Source of the DNA: Marinococcus halophilus
Lineage (GTDB): Bacteria; Bacillota; Bacilli; Bacillales; Marinococcaceae
Assembly: GCF_002265875.1 (NCBI RefSeq)
Contig: NZ_NPFA01000004.1
Coordinates: 62,001-126,000, forward strand
DNA: 64,000 bases
Reading direction: 5' to 3'
In this document: positions 16,501 to 24,357 of the stretch, in pieces
How the letters are laid out: each line of letters begins with the position of its first letter
Position numbering within the stretch: position 1 is the first letter of the stretch
Notes under the pieces: model-generated
The model's input: only the letters and a program-made list of their open reading frames with translations
What the model was told of the DNA's origin: nothing
The model's database searches: none
Made by a program: the position numbers and the translations under genes

Positions 16501-18193
16501 ACAGCTGCTGGGCATGCGAAGGTTTCGGGTCGAGCAGGTTGCCCTGTTTACCGATAGTCGTGCCAACAGCAGTGACTATTTCTTCACGGATGGCATCTAT
16601 TGGCGGATTTGTCACCTGGGCAAACAGCTGTTTGAAATAGTTATACAAAAGCTGCGGCTTTTTCGAAAGCACTGCAAGCGGAGAGTCGTACCCCATTGAA
16701 CTTACCGGGTCGCCCGCTCCGGTTGCGAGCGGCTTAACTACTTTTTCCAATTCTTCATACGTATAGCCAAAAGCAAGCTGGCGCTGCTCTAATTTTTCAA
16801 AGTTAGTATTGTAGACGTCCTGACTTTCAAGCACATCCTCTAAATCCGTCAGGTATTCATCAGTCCACTCCTGGTATGGATGCTCACCAGCAATTTTGTC
16901 TTTGATCTCTCCGTCAGGAACAATACGCCCTTCTTCAAGATCCACAAGCAGCATATGACCCGGATGCAGGCGCTCTTTGTACAGAACGTCTTCCGGAGCG
17001 ATATCAAGTACGCCCACTTCCGAAGACATGACAATCTGATCGTCTTTAGTGACATAATACCGGGCAGGACGAAGTCCGTTGCGGTCAAGGCAGGCGCCGA
17101 TCTGGCTGCCGTCAGTGTATGCTATGGCTGTCGGCCCGTCCCACGGCTCCATTAAACAACTGTGATACTGGTAAAATGCACGTCTCTTTTCATTCATTAA
17201 CGGGTTATTTTGCCACGGTTCCGGAATCATCATCATCGCTGCATGAGGCATTTTATGTCCCGACAACGTCAAAAATTCAAACGCGTTGTCAAACATCGAA
17301 GAGTCGCTGCCTTCGGCGTCCACCACCGGATGCACCTTCTCCATATCGCTGCCAAAGAGCTCTGATTCAAACTTTGGCTCTCTCGCATGCATCCAGTTAA
17401 CGTTCCCTTTGATCGTGTTGATCTCTCCGTTATGGATGAGATAACGGTTCGGGTGCGCGCGCTCCCAGCTTGGAAATGTGTTCGTGGAAAAGCGGGAATG
17501 CACAAGCGCCAGTGCCGTTTCAAACTGGCGGTCATTCAAATCTTTGTAAAACTGATTGAGCTGCTCGGTCGTAAGCATCCCTTTATAAACAATTGTGCGG
17601 GACGACAGGCTTGCAAAATAAAAGCTGTCCTGGTCATGAAGCTTAACTCCGTGCTCATGCTCAGACCGTTTTCTGACAATATACAATTTTCGCTCAAAAT
17701 CTTCTCTCGTTTTTACATTTTCCGGGCGTTTAATAAAAAGCTGCCGGATGGCAGGCATTGCTGAGAGTGCAGCATTTCCAAGCATGGAGTCGTCAGAAGG
17801 CACTTCGCGCCACCCAAGCAGGGGGAGGCCTTCTTCCTCTACCATTTTTTCAATAGCCTGTTCGCACTGGGCACGCCTGGTCTGGTCTATAGGCAGAAAC
17901 AGCATCCCCACTCCGTAATCGCCTTCTTTCGGCAGCGAAAAACCGAGCTCGTTTTCTTTATTTTTAAAGAAACGGTGTGGAATCTGCAGAAGCATTCCTG
18001 CCCCGTCTCCTGTATTCACTTCATCTCCCTGGCCTCCACGATGATCCAGGTTTCTTAAAATTTGCAATCCTTTTTCAACAATATCATGTGATTTTTTTCC
18101 TTTAATATCCGCAAGAAAACCGATCCCACAGTTATCCTTCTCAAACTGGGAGTCATACAAGCCTTCTTTATAATGTTTTCTAGGCAATAACAT
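13586..18193 (-). CDS. gltB: glutamate synthase (NADPH) large subunit
   Basis: A 1535-residue glutamate synthase alpha chain (named gltA in B. subtilis). The class II glutaminase nucleophile is C22 (D-N-C-G-I-G), so a 21-residue propeptide should be removed. Then come the central domain, the FMN-binding synthase domain (G-G-K-S-N-T-G-E-G-G-E and the P-G-E-G-G-Q-L-P-G-K-K-V loop), the 3Fe-4S cysteines (C-V-I-M-R-V-C-H-L-D-T-C) near 1140, and the C-terminal beta-helix with repeated G-x-x-G-x-x-x-G. Three in-frame ATGs exist; 18193 is chosen because GGAGAGGGG lies just before it and the promoter -10 lies at 18245-18250, which would place the first ATG (18244) outside the mRNA. Confidence 0.96.
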   Translation of the reverse strand: MLLPRKHYKEGLYDSQFEKDNCGIGFLADIKGKKSHDIVEKGLQILRNLDHRGGQGDEVNTGDGAGMLLQIPHRFFKNKENELGFSLPKEGDYGVGMLFLPIDQTRRAQCEQAIEKMVEEEGLPLLGWREVPSDDSMLGNAALSAMPAIRQLFIKRPENVKTREDFERKLYIVRKRSEHEHGVKLHDQDSFYFASLSSRTIVYKGMLTTEQLNQFYKDLNDRQFETALALVHSRFSTNTFPSWERAHPNRYLIHNGEINTIKGNVNWMHAREPKFESELFGSDMEKVHPVVDAEGSDSSMFDNAFEFLTLSGHKMPHAAMMMIPEPWQNNPLMNEKRRAFYQYHSCLMEPWDGPTAIAYTDGSQIGACLDRNGLRPARYYVTKDDQIVMSSEVGVLDIAPEDVLYKERLHPGHMLLVDLEEGRIVPDGEIKDKIAGEHPYQEWTDEYLTDLEDVLESQDVYNTNFEKLEQRQLAFGYTYEELEKVVKPLATGAGDPVSSMGYDSPLAVLSKKPQLLYNYFKQLFAQVTNPPIDAIREEIVTAVGTTIGKQGNLLDPKPSHAQQLYLKKPIVNNEDLAKLRSNKQEGFAASTLSIVFEAAKGANEMEDALERLFEQADQFIDDGSTILILSDRDVGETFAPIPALLAVSGLHHHLIRTGRRTDVSLVLESAEPREVHHLAVLLGYGAEVINPYLVFDSVDDMIKEGLMEGSYVEAVSTYIKGATKGIMKVLSKIGISTVQSYRGAQVFEAVGINDEVINRYFTWTSSRIGGVSTEIIAEDVLERHFRAYNDREGLDTTLDPGDDLQWRRNGEPHQYNPHTIHMLQHAAKTNDFTLFKKYSDAIDKQEQEQTTLRGMLEFNKGVREPVSIDEVEPVENIFKRFKTGAMSFGSISEEAHEALAIAMNRIGGKSNTGEGGENPERFTPDENGDLRRSAIKQVASGRFGVTSHYLVNADEIQIKIAQGAKPGEGGQLPGKKVYPWIAEVRGTTAGVGLISPPPHHDIYSIEDLAELIHDLKNANPNARVSVKLVSGTGVGTIAAGVAKGRADHVVISGYDGGTGAAARTSIKHAGLPWEIGLAETHQTLVMNNLRNRISVETDGKLMTGRDVAVAALLGAEEYAFSTAPLVVLGCVIMRVCHLDTCPVGVATQNPELRKKFMGKPDNVVNFMTFVAEELREIMAELGFRSVDDMVGHTEVLKQVESVNNKKAQTVNLSNLLHRPKAKNQSKHVAHIKQDHELNISLDETTLKHAAKDALESRTPVFGEFDIQNTNRVAGTMLGSEITQKYGVEGLPEDTIRFTFYGSAGQSFGAFIPKGMTLSLIGDANDYIGKGLSGGKLIVTPPDTSTFEPEDNIIIGNTTFYGATSGEAYVRGVAGERFCVRNSGAKVVVEGVGDHGCEYMTGGVVVNLGVTGKNFAAGMSGGVAYVYDPDRTLESKYNSEMVGLEPLESAQDEQEVRQMIEMHGKQTGSEVAERILAAWETEQEHFVKVIPYDYQAMLQSIQERVDNGLSEADAVLEAFQEATTEGDKDKEKVTGN

Positions 18194-18244
18194 ATACCCC
18201 TCTCCACCTCTCTCCATGGTGTCCAAATTTAAATTGGTTTGCAT

Positions 18245-18273
18245 ATTATATCATTTTTCTAAACATTCGACAA
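18245..18273 (-). promoter_or_regulatory. sigma-A promoter of gltB-gltD
   Basis: On the minus strand TTGTCG (18268-18273), exactly 17 bases and TATAAT (18245-18250). The predicted mRNA starts near 18238, about 45 bases before the gltB ATG. Confidence 0.8.
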
Positions 18274-18312
18274 ATTAAGATTTGAGTTCGACAAGTCATG
18301 TAAACGCTTATA
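18266..18312. promoter_or_regulatory. direct repeats and cre-like site at the gltB promoter
   Basis: TTCGACAA occurs at 18266-18273 and again at 18287-18294, 21 bases apart, so on the same helix face; the first copy covers the -35. TGTAAACGCTTATA at 18299-18312 matches the CcpA cre consensus (TGWNANCGNTNWCA) in 13 of 14 positions. Both are inferences from pattern only. Confidence 0.45.
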
Positions 18313-18384
18313 AACGGATATACACGTTTTCATCCTTTGAACGTATTTTTATATTCATACGCATCAAGGAATAAATATTCACGT

Positions 18385-19137
18385 TTATACATGCCATTCA
18401 TAACGGCCTGTGCCAGTACGGGCGTCTGTCATCCGCTCGATCATCGTAATTTTTCCGTCTTTTCGCACCGTGAACAGTGTCTGGCATCTCGTTTTGTATT
18501 CAGGCAGATCAATAAACATTGAGGACAGCTGCTTTTCAAGCTGTTTGTCTATTCCCGTGTCCGGCAGGTCCTGGTCGGCAGCAGGCTCTGCATTCCGCAT
18601 CGCCGTGAAAAAGCTTTCAGGGTGGAGCGTGTTTTCTGAAGAAGCAAGCAGCGTTTCTATTTGTTTTTTCGCTTTTTCCACCTTTGGCCACGGAGTGTTC
18701 AGGGAGGCGTTACTGAGAGCGTGCACTCCGGGAGTAAGACGCTCCACATGCGGGCCGTCTTTGTGGTTATGTAAATAAAAAACTTCTTTCCCGGAGCCGG
18801 CGATCATGTTGAACCCTCTGTATTCATTCCGGTCCTTCTGTACCGCTTCAAGAGCCTGTTTCGTTTCATTCCGCAAGAACCGCAGTGGCAGATGGCCCCG
18901 TGATTTTTCCCCGGCTTCCATTCCAGGTCTGCGGATATTTGTTACTGCTGCGAACCGTCCGGAAAGGCTGCCCCCCATCCATGTTCCGCCCTGCTTTAAA
19001 TCTTTGCCTGCAATAATGCCTTCCCCCTGCCACTTATGAAGACGTTTGGTCGGCCTTTCTAAAAATTCATCCCGGTTAGAAACCACGACAAGCGGAAACC
19101 ACGGGTGTGCCTGGTGCGCCAAAGCAATTAAACACAT
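18385..19137 (-). CDS. NRDE-domain (TANGO2-like) protein
   Basis: A 250-residue NRDE family protein. It begins M-C-L-I-A-L-A-H, with Cys at position 2, and has the name-giving V-V-S-N-R-D-E-F motif near residues 19-26, then G-G-T-W-M-G and a later A-L-S-N-A-S-L-N-T-P-W-P-K block, all typical of the TANGO2/NRDE family. The fold relates to N-terminal nucleophile hydrolases, and the cellular role is not settled. The ATG at 19137 has AAAGGAACG upstream; the longer in-frame extension overlaps the DUF2203 gene and lacks homology. It is 16 bases after that gene, so the two form an operon. Confidence 0.85.
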   Translation of the reverse strand: MCLIALAHQAHPWFPLVVVSNRDEFLERPTKRLHKWQGEGIIAGKDLKQGGTWMGGSLSGRFAAVTNIRRPGMEAGEKSRGHLPLRFLRNETKQALEAVQKDRNEYRGFNMIAGSGKEVFYLHNHKDGPHVERLTPGVHALSNASLNTPWPKVEKAKKQIETLLASSENTLHPESFFTAMRNAEPAADQDLPDTGIDKQLEKQLSSMFIDLPEYKTRCQTLFTVRKDGKITMIERMTDARTGTGRYEWHV

Positions 19138-19153
19138 ACCATTCGTTCCTTTC

Positions 19154-19579
19154 TTATTCCAGCGGATACTTTCTCCACTCCGGATCTGCATCATCGTCTG
19201 TCGCTTCGATTCTTTTTCTTTTCGTATACACCGCAAATAATTCCCTGTACCTGGAAATAGCGGACTCCCCGAATTTCCAGCTGAGCATAACTGTACGCCC
19301 GTTCGCTTTTGCCGGGAGATCAATTTGCCCGTTCTGAACGCTGCGGACAAACACGTATTTCGTCTCGAGCTGTCTAATAAGATCCCGTGTCTGCCATTCT
19401 AAAAAATCAATGGCTGCCTCGAGCAAAAATACCTCTTCTTCCCCGGCTTCCGCTGCAGCCCGTCTCTTTCTGTATGTACGATGAAGAGTGTCCTGCAGGT
19501 ATTTCAGGTAAATTATTTCTTCGTGGAACCATGGAATTAATGTATTTGCTTCTTCCAGTGAATAGTATTTGCTGAACAT
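19154..19579 (-). CDS. DUF2203 family protein
   Basis: A 141-residue protein. The N-terminus, Y-Y-S-L-E-E-A-N-T-L-I-P-W, and the C-terminal half with V-x-L-S-W-K-F-G-E and S-x-Y-R-E-L match the DUF2203 pattern (Y-F-T-L-E-E-A-N-x-L-L-P, ending in W-x-x-G-E-x-x-I-x-x-W-H in other members). The middle is a charged helical segment (residues 25-75). Function is unknown. A promoter with TTGAAA and TATAGA lies 55-83 bases upstream. It is the first gene before the NRDE gene. Confidence 0.75.
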   Translation of the reverse strand: MFSKYYSLEEANTLIPWFHEEIIYLKYLQDTLHRTYRKRRAAAEAGEEEVFLLEAAIDFLEWQTRDLIRQLETKYVFVRSVQNGQIDLPAKANGRTVMLSWKFGESAISRYRELFAVYTKRKRIEATDDDADPEWRKYPLE

Positions 19580-19634
19580 GGCAATTCTCCTTGGACACGC
19601 TTTCCTGCTTCTGCTCCCTAATTTATATACTGCT

Positions 19635-19662
19635 TCTATAATATGTTACAAAAAATTTTCAA
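19635..19662 (-). promoter_or_regulatory. sigma-A promoter for DUF2203-NRDE operon
   Basis: On the minus strand TTGAAA (19657-19662), 16 bases and TATAGA (19635-19640), in an A/T-rich stretch. Confidence 0.6.
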
Positions 19663-19754
19663 AATTGCAAAGGAAAATGATTTGTTTTACATGCCCGGGC
19701 CCAACTATATGAACGAACATTTTTTTACTATTGCCCGCTCTAATGCTAAACTAT

Positions 19755-19794
19755 AAGTATTATACTTCCTGTTCATAAACTATTGTTAATAACA
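19755..19794. promoter_or_regulatory. two palindromes upstream of telA
   Basis: AAGTAT-T-ATACTT (19755-19767) is a perfect 13-bp palindrome and TGTTA-A-TAACA (19784-19794) a perfect 11-bp one. Their centres are 28 bases apart, and they lie 50-90 bases before the telA start in a gene-free stretch of 267 bp. They may be operator sites; no convincing -35/-10 pair is visible there. Confidence 0.4.
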
Positions 19795-19846
19795 TACGAT
19801 ATATAAATAAAGGCCCCGTGGAATTAACTATTGAGGAGGAATCTGC

Positions 19847-20902
19847 ATGACTGATGCATCCAATACGAATCAAGAAGATTTAACCCCCTCCACAAACGAA
19901 GGGAAAAGCAGGGAAGAAGCTGAAAAGTTTATCGAGCGTTTCAAGAATGAAAAGGATTCAGACCAGCTTGTCAGCACACTCGGCGGCCTTGGGGAAACGG
20001 AACAGCGCAAGGCTGGTGATTCTCTTGAAGCACTAAAGCGGCCTGTCCGTGAAATGATGGATCAAAAAGACAATGAACTTCCTGATAAACTTCATGAATT
20101 AAAAACGGTGGTAGGCGAGCTTGAACCGGAATACCTGAAGGAAGGCCGTTTCCAGAAAACGCTGAATAAAATTTTGCGCCGGGACCCAGTAGAGCAGTAT
20201 GCAAAAAAGTATGAAACTGTGGAATCCCAGGTGGACAATATTATTCATGGCCTTCTCGCCGGCAGGGATAAGCTGCAGGAAGACAATGTCATGCTTGAAG
20301 AATTAAGAGAAACTGCCATCAAGCGTATTGAAGAGCTCGAAACACAAATTGAAACCGGCAAACAGCTGAACGCCATGCTCGAAGAAGAAATGCTTCAAGA
20401 AGAATGGCGGGATAATCCGGCAGCTATTCAAAAAGGCCAGCAGAAAGTGATCTCGCGGGTAAAAAACATGGCGCAGGCAGTGATGGTTCTGCAGCAATCG
20501 ATTGCCTCGATTGACCTGATCGTTGACAACAATGGAAAGCTCGAGGAAGCGATTTTTAATGCTATTACCATGACCAAAAACATTGTTACCGTCACCGCTT
20601 CCATCCAGCTTGCTCTCGGCAATCAGCGGAAAGTGATCAATGCGGTGCAGAGTGTCAACGAATCCACCGAAAATATGCTTACCAACAATGCACGCATGCT
20701 GAAAGAAAATACGGCTGACACGCTGAAAACACTTGAGGAACCGGCTATTGCCCTTGAAACGTTTCAGCAGGCTTACCAGGATGTGTATGAAGCCATCCAG
20801 ATGACCGAGCAGTCCAATGAGCGTATTGTCGCATCAAGCAAACAATTTATTTCTGAAATGGACGAACTGAATAATCAAATGAAACACAAGCTGTTAAACT
20901 AA
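19847..20902 (+). CDS. TelA/toxic-anion-resistance family protein
   Basis: A 351-residue, highly charged, mostly helical protein of the TelA family (PF05816; YaaN/YceH in B. subtilis). Typical are the L-x-x-x-x-R-x-P-V-E/D-x-Y-x-x-K-Y segment at about residues 107-130, the L-x-x-G-R-D-x-L-x-x-D-N block at about 140-155, and the long C-terminal helix with I-T-M-T-K-N-I-V-T-V-T-A-S-I-Q-L-A-L near 240-260. Family members are linked to tellurite, nisin and cell-envelope stress, but the mechanism is unknown. Tandem SD GAGGAGG precedes the ATG. Two genes of unknown function follow closely. Confidence 0.88.
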   Translation: MTDASNTNQEDLTPSTNEGKSREEAEKFIERFKNEKDSDQLVSTLGGLGETEQRKAGDSLEALKRPVREMMDQKDNELPDKLHELKTVVGELEPEYLKEGRFQKTLNKILRRDPVEQYAKKYETVESQVDNIIHGLLAGRDKLQEDNVMLEELRETAIKRIEELETQIETGKQLNAMLEEEMLQEEWRDNPAAIQKGQQKVISRVKNMAQAVMVLQQSIASIDLIVDNNGKLEEAIFNAITMTKNIVTVTASIQLALGNQRKVINAVQSVNESTENMLTNNARMLKENTADTLKTLEEPAIALETFQQAYQDVYEAIQMTEQSNERIVASSKQFISEMDELNNQMKHKLLN

Positions 20903-20937
20903 TATGATAGACACCAATGTATAGGACGGTGAATCAC

Positions 20938-21849
20938 TTGGCTAACAAATGGTTCGAACATCCCTGGATCGAGCGCTTCCTGCCGGACCATATGCGACCG
21001 GTGGATGATCATATCTTCTCCGACAGCCACGGACTGTTTATCGTGGAGGAAATGGAAGCAGCGATCGACCGGGTGATTGCCCGGGCGGAGGAACTCCGTC
21101 AGTCAAAGCGCCTAAAGCGCGAAAACGAACTTTTTTTGTTCCGCATGAAGCTGACAGCCCGGCGCATCCGCATAACGAGCTCCGAAAAAGAAAGGTCCCA
21201 GGCGGCCATTCAAAAAACAGTGACGATTGATTATGTAAGAAGTACTGATGGGCATACCCCGGCTTTTTTGCGGGAAGCGCTGGTGCATTATATGAAGAAT
21301 GGCAAAATGCATGCCCGGAATATTGAAAAATCTTCCTATTTTCAGCATATTTTTCGAAAGCTTGAAATGCTTGATTATACCCTGCAGGGCCGGGCTCCCC
21401 GTGATATTCAGCTGCACACGGCCGAGTCGGTCCAGACAGAAAAAGCCCCCGAAGAAACACCGGTGAAATGGCATGCAGCGCTCGACCGGTTTTACCAGCA
21501 CTATGTAGTTCAAGACGCTAGTATCCCGCCAGACATCCAACAGGAAATCCAGCAGATTGCTCAAGAGCTTGAAGAGCTGCGCTCCACGTCTTCCCTGCAG
21601 TTTGACGTGGAGGAGGAGTACCTGGTAGAACGTATGCTCAGCCGAGAAATACCGGATTTAATCGAAACGTACCGGCTCCTTGAACCGAATCACCGGCACG
21701 AGCAGCACGATGCGCTCCTGCAGGCGCTTGAAGCGATGCACAGACGAATTGGCTCACTCCGCATGGAACAAAACGATGTCCATGCCCGGAAGATGCGCCA
21801 GCTGTTGAAGATAAACGAAAAAAGATACCGGCAGGAAAAGAAATTTTAA
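20938..21849 (+). CDS. conserved protein of unknown function in telA operon
   Basis: A 303-residue charged protein with no recognised domain. The N-terminal 60 residues are mixed (W-F-E-H-P-W-I-E-R-F-L-P, V-D-D-H-I-F-S-D-S-H-G-L-F-I-V-E-E-M), then a basic helical stretch at about 60-125 and a coiled-coil-like helical C-terminus (about 195-300). There is no signal peptide or membrane segment. The TTG at 20938 is preferred because AGGACGGTG lies 7 bases upstream; an ATG at 20917 has no ribosome binding site. It starts 35 bases after telA and probably acts with it. Confidence 0.65.
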   Translation: MANKWFEHPWIERFLPDHMRPVDDHIFSDSHGLFIVEEMEAAIDRVIARAEELRQSKRLKRENELFLFRMKLTARRIRITSSEKERSQAAIQKTVTIDYVRSTDGHTPAFLREALVHYMKNGKMHARNIEKSSYFQHIFRKLEMLDYTLQGRAPRDIQLHTAESVQTEKAPEETPVKWHAALDRFYQHYVVQDASIPPDIQQEIQQIAQELEELRSTSSLQFDVEEEYLVERMLSREIPDLIETYRLLEPNHRHEQHDALLQALEAMHRRIGSLRMEQNDVHARKMRQLLKINEKRYRQEKKF

Positions 21850-21870
21850 AGGAATAAAGCGAGGTTCACT

Positions 21871-22833
21871 ATGAAACGACAAGAAGCATTTGAGCACCAA
21901 GGCCGCCCCGTGGTTGTCGATTACGGCAGATCCGGGGCCTATTATGGTATTTTGGAACAAACTTCCGCCGCTCCCCGTAAAATATGGGAAGGCCGTGTCC
22001 GGATCCAGCAGGCCCACCGTCTTCCAGAAGTAGAAAAAAAAGAAGCAGTCCATGAATTTAATTTAGAGACTATCACCGCTCCAGGCACTAAAATCTACGC
22101 GGCTGATGAGCGTACTCCTGCCTCCTATGAGCATTCCGTCGTCCAACTGCTGGAAAAGGAAATCTCTTCCCCGCTCGTATCCTACAGCGATAAAAAAGAG
22201 TGGAAGCGCCTTTTGCACTCACTTTCCGTTACCTTTACACCGGAGCCGAAAGAACCACAGGAAGAGTCTTATATTTATTACGAAATTCACCGTTCGAGAG
22301 GAAATGTGTTTCTGCGGGAGGCGCCAAACGGCCAGGCCCTCGACATTGAAGACTGTCCATTCGAACTTGAGATTTCTCCGGCAGGTCTTCCGTGGCGCCG
22401 TGCAGTACATTATTACGATATGTATTTCCGCAACGATCACGGACAAATTTTCGAACTCCAGGAGTACGACCATGTCCGTATTCACAGTGATCAATTCCGC
22501 CCGTTTGCTATCTTTCTGAATGAGCTTGAAGACCCTTCCCGCTATAGCCTGGTTAAAAATATACACTCTAACGGCTTCAGCAAAGAGGATCTGATTGAGT
22601 GTCACAATCACCTGCTGTATCAATTGATGCAGGAGCCCGAAGAGACTTCTTTTACCGGAGTGAATTTTTTGTATTTCCGGAAACAGCAGTCCGTGCTCAT
22701 CGTCCAGCACCATTATGAGCGCATTCTGCACGCAGAGAATGAGGACTATGTGTTCGACCGTTTTGAGATTACCACCGATAAAGGAGCCCGTAACCTGTTT
22801 ATTTACACTAACTCGTTTTCCTGCAGGCAGTAA
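21871..22833 (+). CDS. conserved protein of unknown function in telA operon
   Basis: A 320-residue soluble protein I cannot assign with certainty. The N-terminal 50 residues look like a small beta-barrel (G-R-P-V-V-V-D-Y-G-R-S-G-A-Y-Y-G-I-L, then W-E-G-R-V-R-I), as in KOW/SH3-like folds. The C-terminal half is rich in aromatic residues and has alternating strands (Y-Y-E-I-H, Y-Y-D-M-Y-F-R-N-D-H-G). No catalytic motif is visible. It begins 21 bases after the previous gene with AAAGGAAT upstream and ends at a strong terminator, so telA and the two unknowns form one transcript. Confidence 0.65.
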   Translation: MKRQEAFEHQGRPVVVDYGRSGAYYGILEQTSAAPRKIWEGRVRIQQAHRLPEVEKKEAVHEFNLETITAPGTKIYAADERTPASYEHSVVQLLEKEISSPLVSYSDKKEWKRLLHSLSVTFTPEPKEPQEESYIYYEIHRSRGNVFLREAPNGQALDIEDCPFELEISPAGLPWRRAVHYYDMYFRNDHGQIFELQEYDHVRIHSDQFRPFAIFLNELEDPSRYSLVKNIHSNGFSKEDLIECHNHLLYQLMQEPEETSFTGVNFLYFRKQQSVLIVQHHYERILHAENEDYVFDRFEITTDKGARNLFIYTNSFSCRQ

Positions 22834-22844
22834 TTATAACCATG

Positions 22845-22886
22845 CACAAAAAGGCTTTTGAACTGTGGTTCAAAAGCCTTTTCTTT
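22845..22886. terminator. bidirectional terminator between telA operon and ydbT
   Basis: A perfect 15-bp stem AAAAGGCTTTTGAAC (22849-22863) with GTTCAAAAGCCTTTT (22868-22882), a 4-base loop and outer CACAAA/TTTGTG bases. The ydbT stop lies in the right arm. Confidence 0.9.
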
Positions 22887-24357
22887 GTGTTTTAGCAGCA
22901 GCGCTATCGCATGCCTTCTGGTACCAGGAAAAATAGGCCGCTTCGTCTTGTTCATCTACATCCCGTAAATAAACTGTCCTTCCGGTCACGCTGCTGATAA
23001 CCGAAGCTGAAATTGTATACAGCTTCCGTTTCCGCTGGAAAAAGGACTGGGTGTTTTCCAAATATTGAATACGTCGCTTCGGTACGAAGTTATATATAGC
23101 ACTCCAGGCTCTTTCCCGGACAATCAGCTGCTTTTCTTCCACCTTCATGCCGGATCCTTTGTAGCACATCCATCCCCACCAGGTGAAAAAGAACGGCACT
23201 ACGGCTGCTGTCCAGCCATAAGGCACCCAGATGGCTGTTGGAATGAAGACCAACCACCAAAAAACCGAGGCCCGGAACATGTATCTTCTTGCAGCCCGTT
23301 TCGGCAGTTTGTTTACCTTTTCCGGAATCAATGCCGTATCGTCAATCTGCTTCATAAAGGTATGTAACTGCTTTTGGTGAATAAGCGGCAGCAGCATGAT
23401 CGAATTCTGGCCCCGTTCGGTACTTCCACCAGCACTGTCTATATACACCGCCCACATCCCGAGCGCCTGCCTGGCTGGATTACTGATAAAACGAATACAC
23501 GTTATCCGGTGCATTTGAAGCGTAATCTGCTTTCGTTCGAGAAGCCCCCATGTGATTTCAAGATCATTTCCGGTTCGGTTCACTTCGAAATTTCCGTGCT
23601 GCACGAGCGTCCATGCAGACGAGACGAGCCAGCTGAGCAGTGCTGTCCCTAACAGTCCCCCGATAATAAACCAGTAGCTCAGATCAATTAACACACCAAT
23701 CGACTGCTCCACCCACGCATCGGGAAGAAGATTTCCCACTTGGGAATACAAGCCGGCTAAAGCAGCAAAAATGAGGCCTGCGCGCCCGGAGGTGAGCCCG
23801 GCTATGAAAATGGCCCGCATCGGCACTTTCCAGGAAAATGCCGGTGAAGCCGGCTCCGGGGCTGCCTCCTCCCCTGAATAATCTTCTTTTTCTTCTTCCG
23901 CCGAAAGCGGGGATTTTTGGATGAGGGCTGCCTGAATCATATCTGCCTCTTCCCGGCGGATCGCCTGGACCGACGCTTCCGCTTCTGCTCCACCGCCCGC
24001 TGTTTCAATATTAAGGCGGACAAGGCCGAACATCCGCTGAATGATGCCTGCAGTAATGTCTACCGATTGGACACGCTGGCTGCGGATAAAACGTTCCTTT
24101 TTCACAAAAATGCCGTAGTGAATCTGAAGCTCTCGTTCTATTAAACGGTAACGAAAAAAAACCCATTTCATGATGCTGCTGATGATGATAAACAGAACTA
24201 ACAGCAAAAAAATCCAGTTAACTGGAAGCGGTCCGGAAGCCGTGCTTCCAGCAAAAAACGTAATAATCAGCGGAAAAAGAAAATCTTTCAACTGACGAAA
24301 AAAAACGGTTACAATAGCTGCCGGGTGCATGCGTCTCCATTCATTCATCGTCATCAT
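22870..24357 (-). CDS. ydbT: bacterial PH-domain membrane protein, YdbT-like
   Basis: A 495-residue membrane protein with three bPH_2 (DUF304) domains alternating with membrane helix pairs: helices at about 25-60, PH domain 70-150 (R-L-I-E-R-E-L-Q-I-H-Y-G-I, Q-S-V-D-I), helices 180-265, PH domain 270-340, helices 360-395 and a final PH domain 400-475 (V-P-K-R-R-I-Q-Y-L-E-N). YdbS/YdbT pairs of B. subtilis are linked to resistance against the bacteriocin amylocyclicin. The start is uncertain among 24357, 24354 and 24348. It overlaps the ydbS end by 17 bases. Confidence 0.82.
   Translation of the reverse strand: MMTMNEWRRMHPAAIVTVFFRQLKDFLFPLIITFFAGSTASGPLPVNWIFLLLVLFIIISSIMKWVFFRYRLIERELQIHYGIFVKKERFIRSQRVQSVDITAGIIQRMFGLVRLNIETAGGGAEAEASVQAIRREEADMIQAALIQKSPLSAEEEKEDYSGEEAAPEPASPAFSWKVPMRAIFIAGLTSGRAGLIFAALAGLYSQVGNLLPDAWVEQSIGVLIDLSYWFIIGGLLGTALLSWLVSSAWTLVQHGNFEVNRTGNDLEITWGLLERKQITLQMHRITCIRFISNPARQALGMWAVYIDSAGGSTERGQNSIMLLPLIHQKQLHTFMKQIDDTALIPEKVNKLPKRAARRYMFRASVFWWLVFIPTAIWVPYGWTAAVVPFFFTWWGWMCYKGSGMKVEEKQLIVRERAWSAIYNFVPKRRIQYLENTQSFFQRKRKLYTISASVISSVTGRTVYLRDVDEQDEAAYFSWYQKACDSAAAKTQRKGF

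Noticed and set aside
18194-18244. GltB start at the first ATG (18244)
   Set aside because: It overlaps the position of the promoter -10, so it would not be in the mRNA, and it lacks a ribosome binding site.
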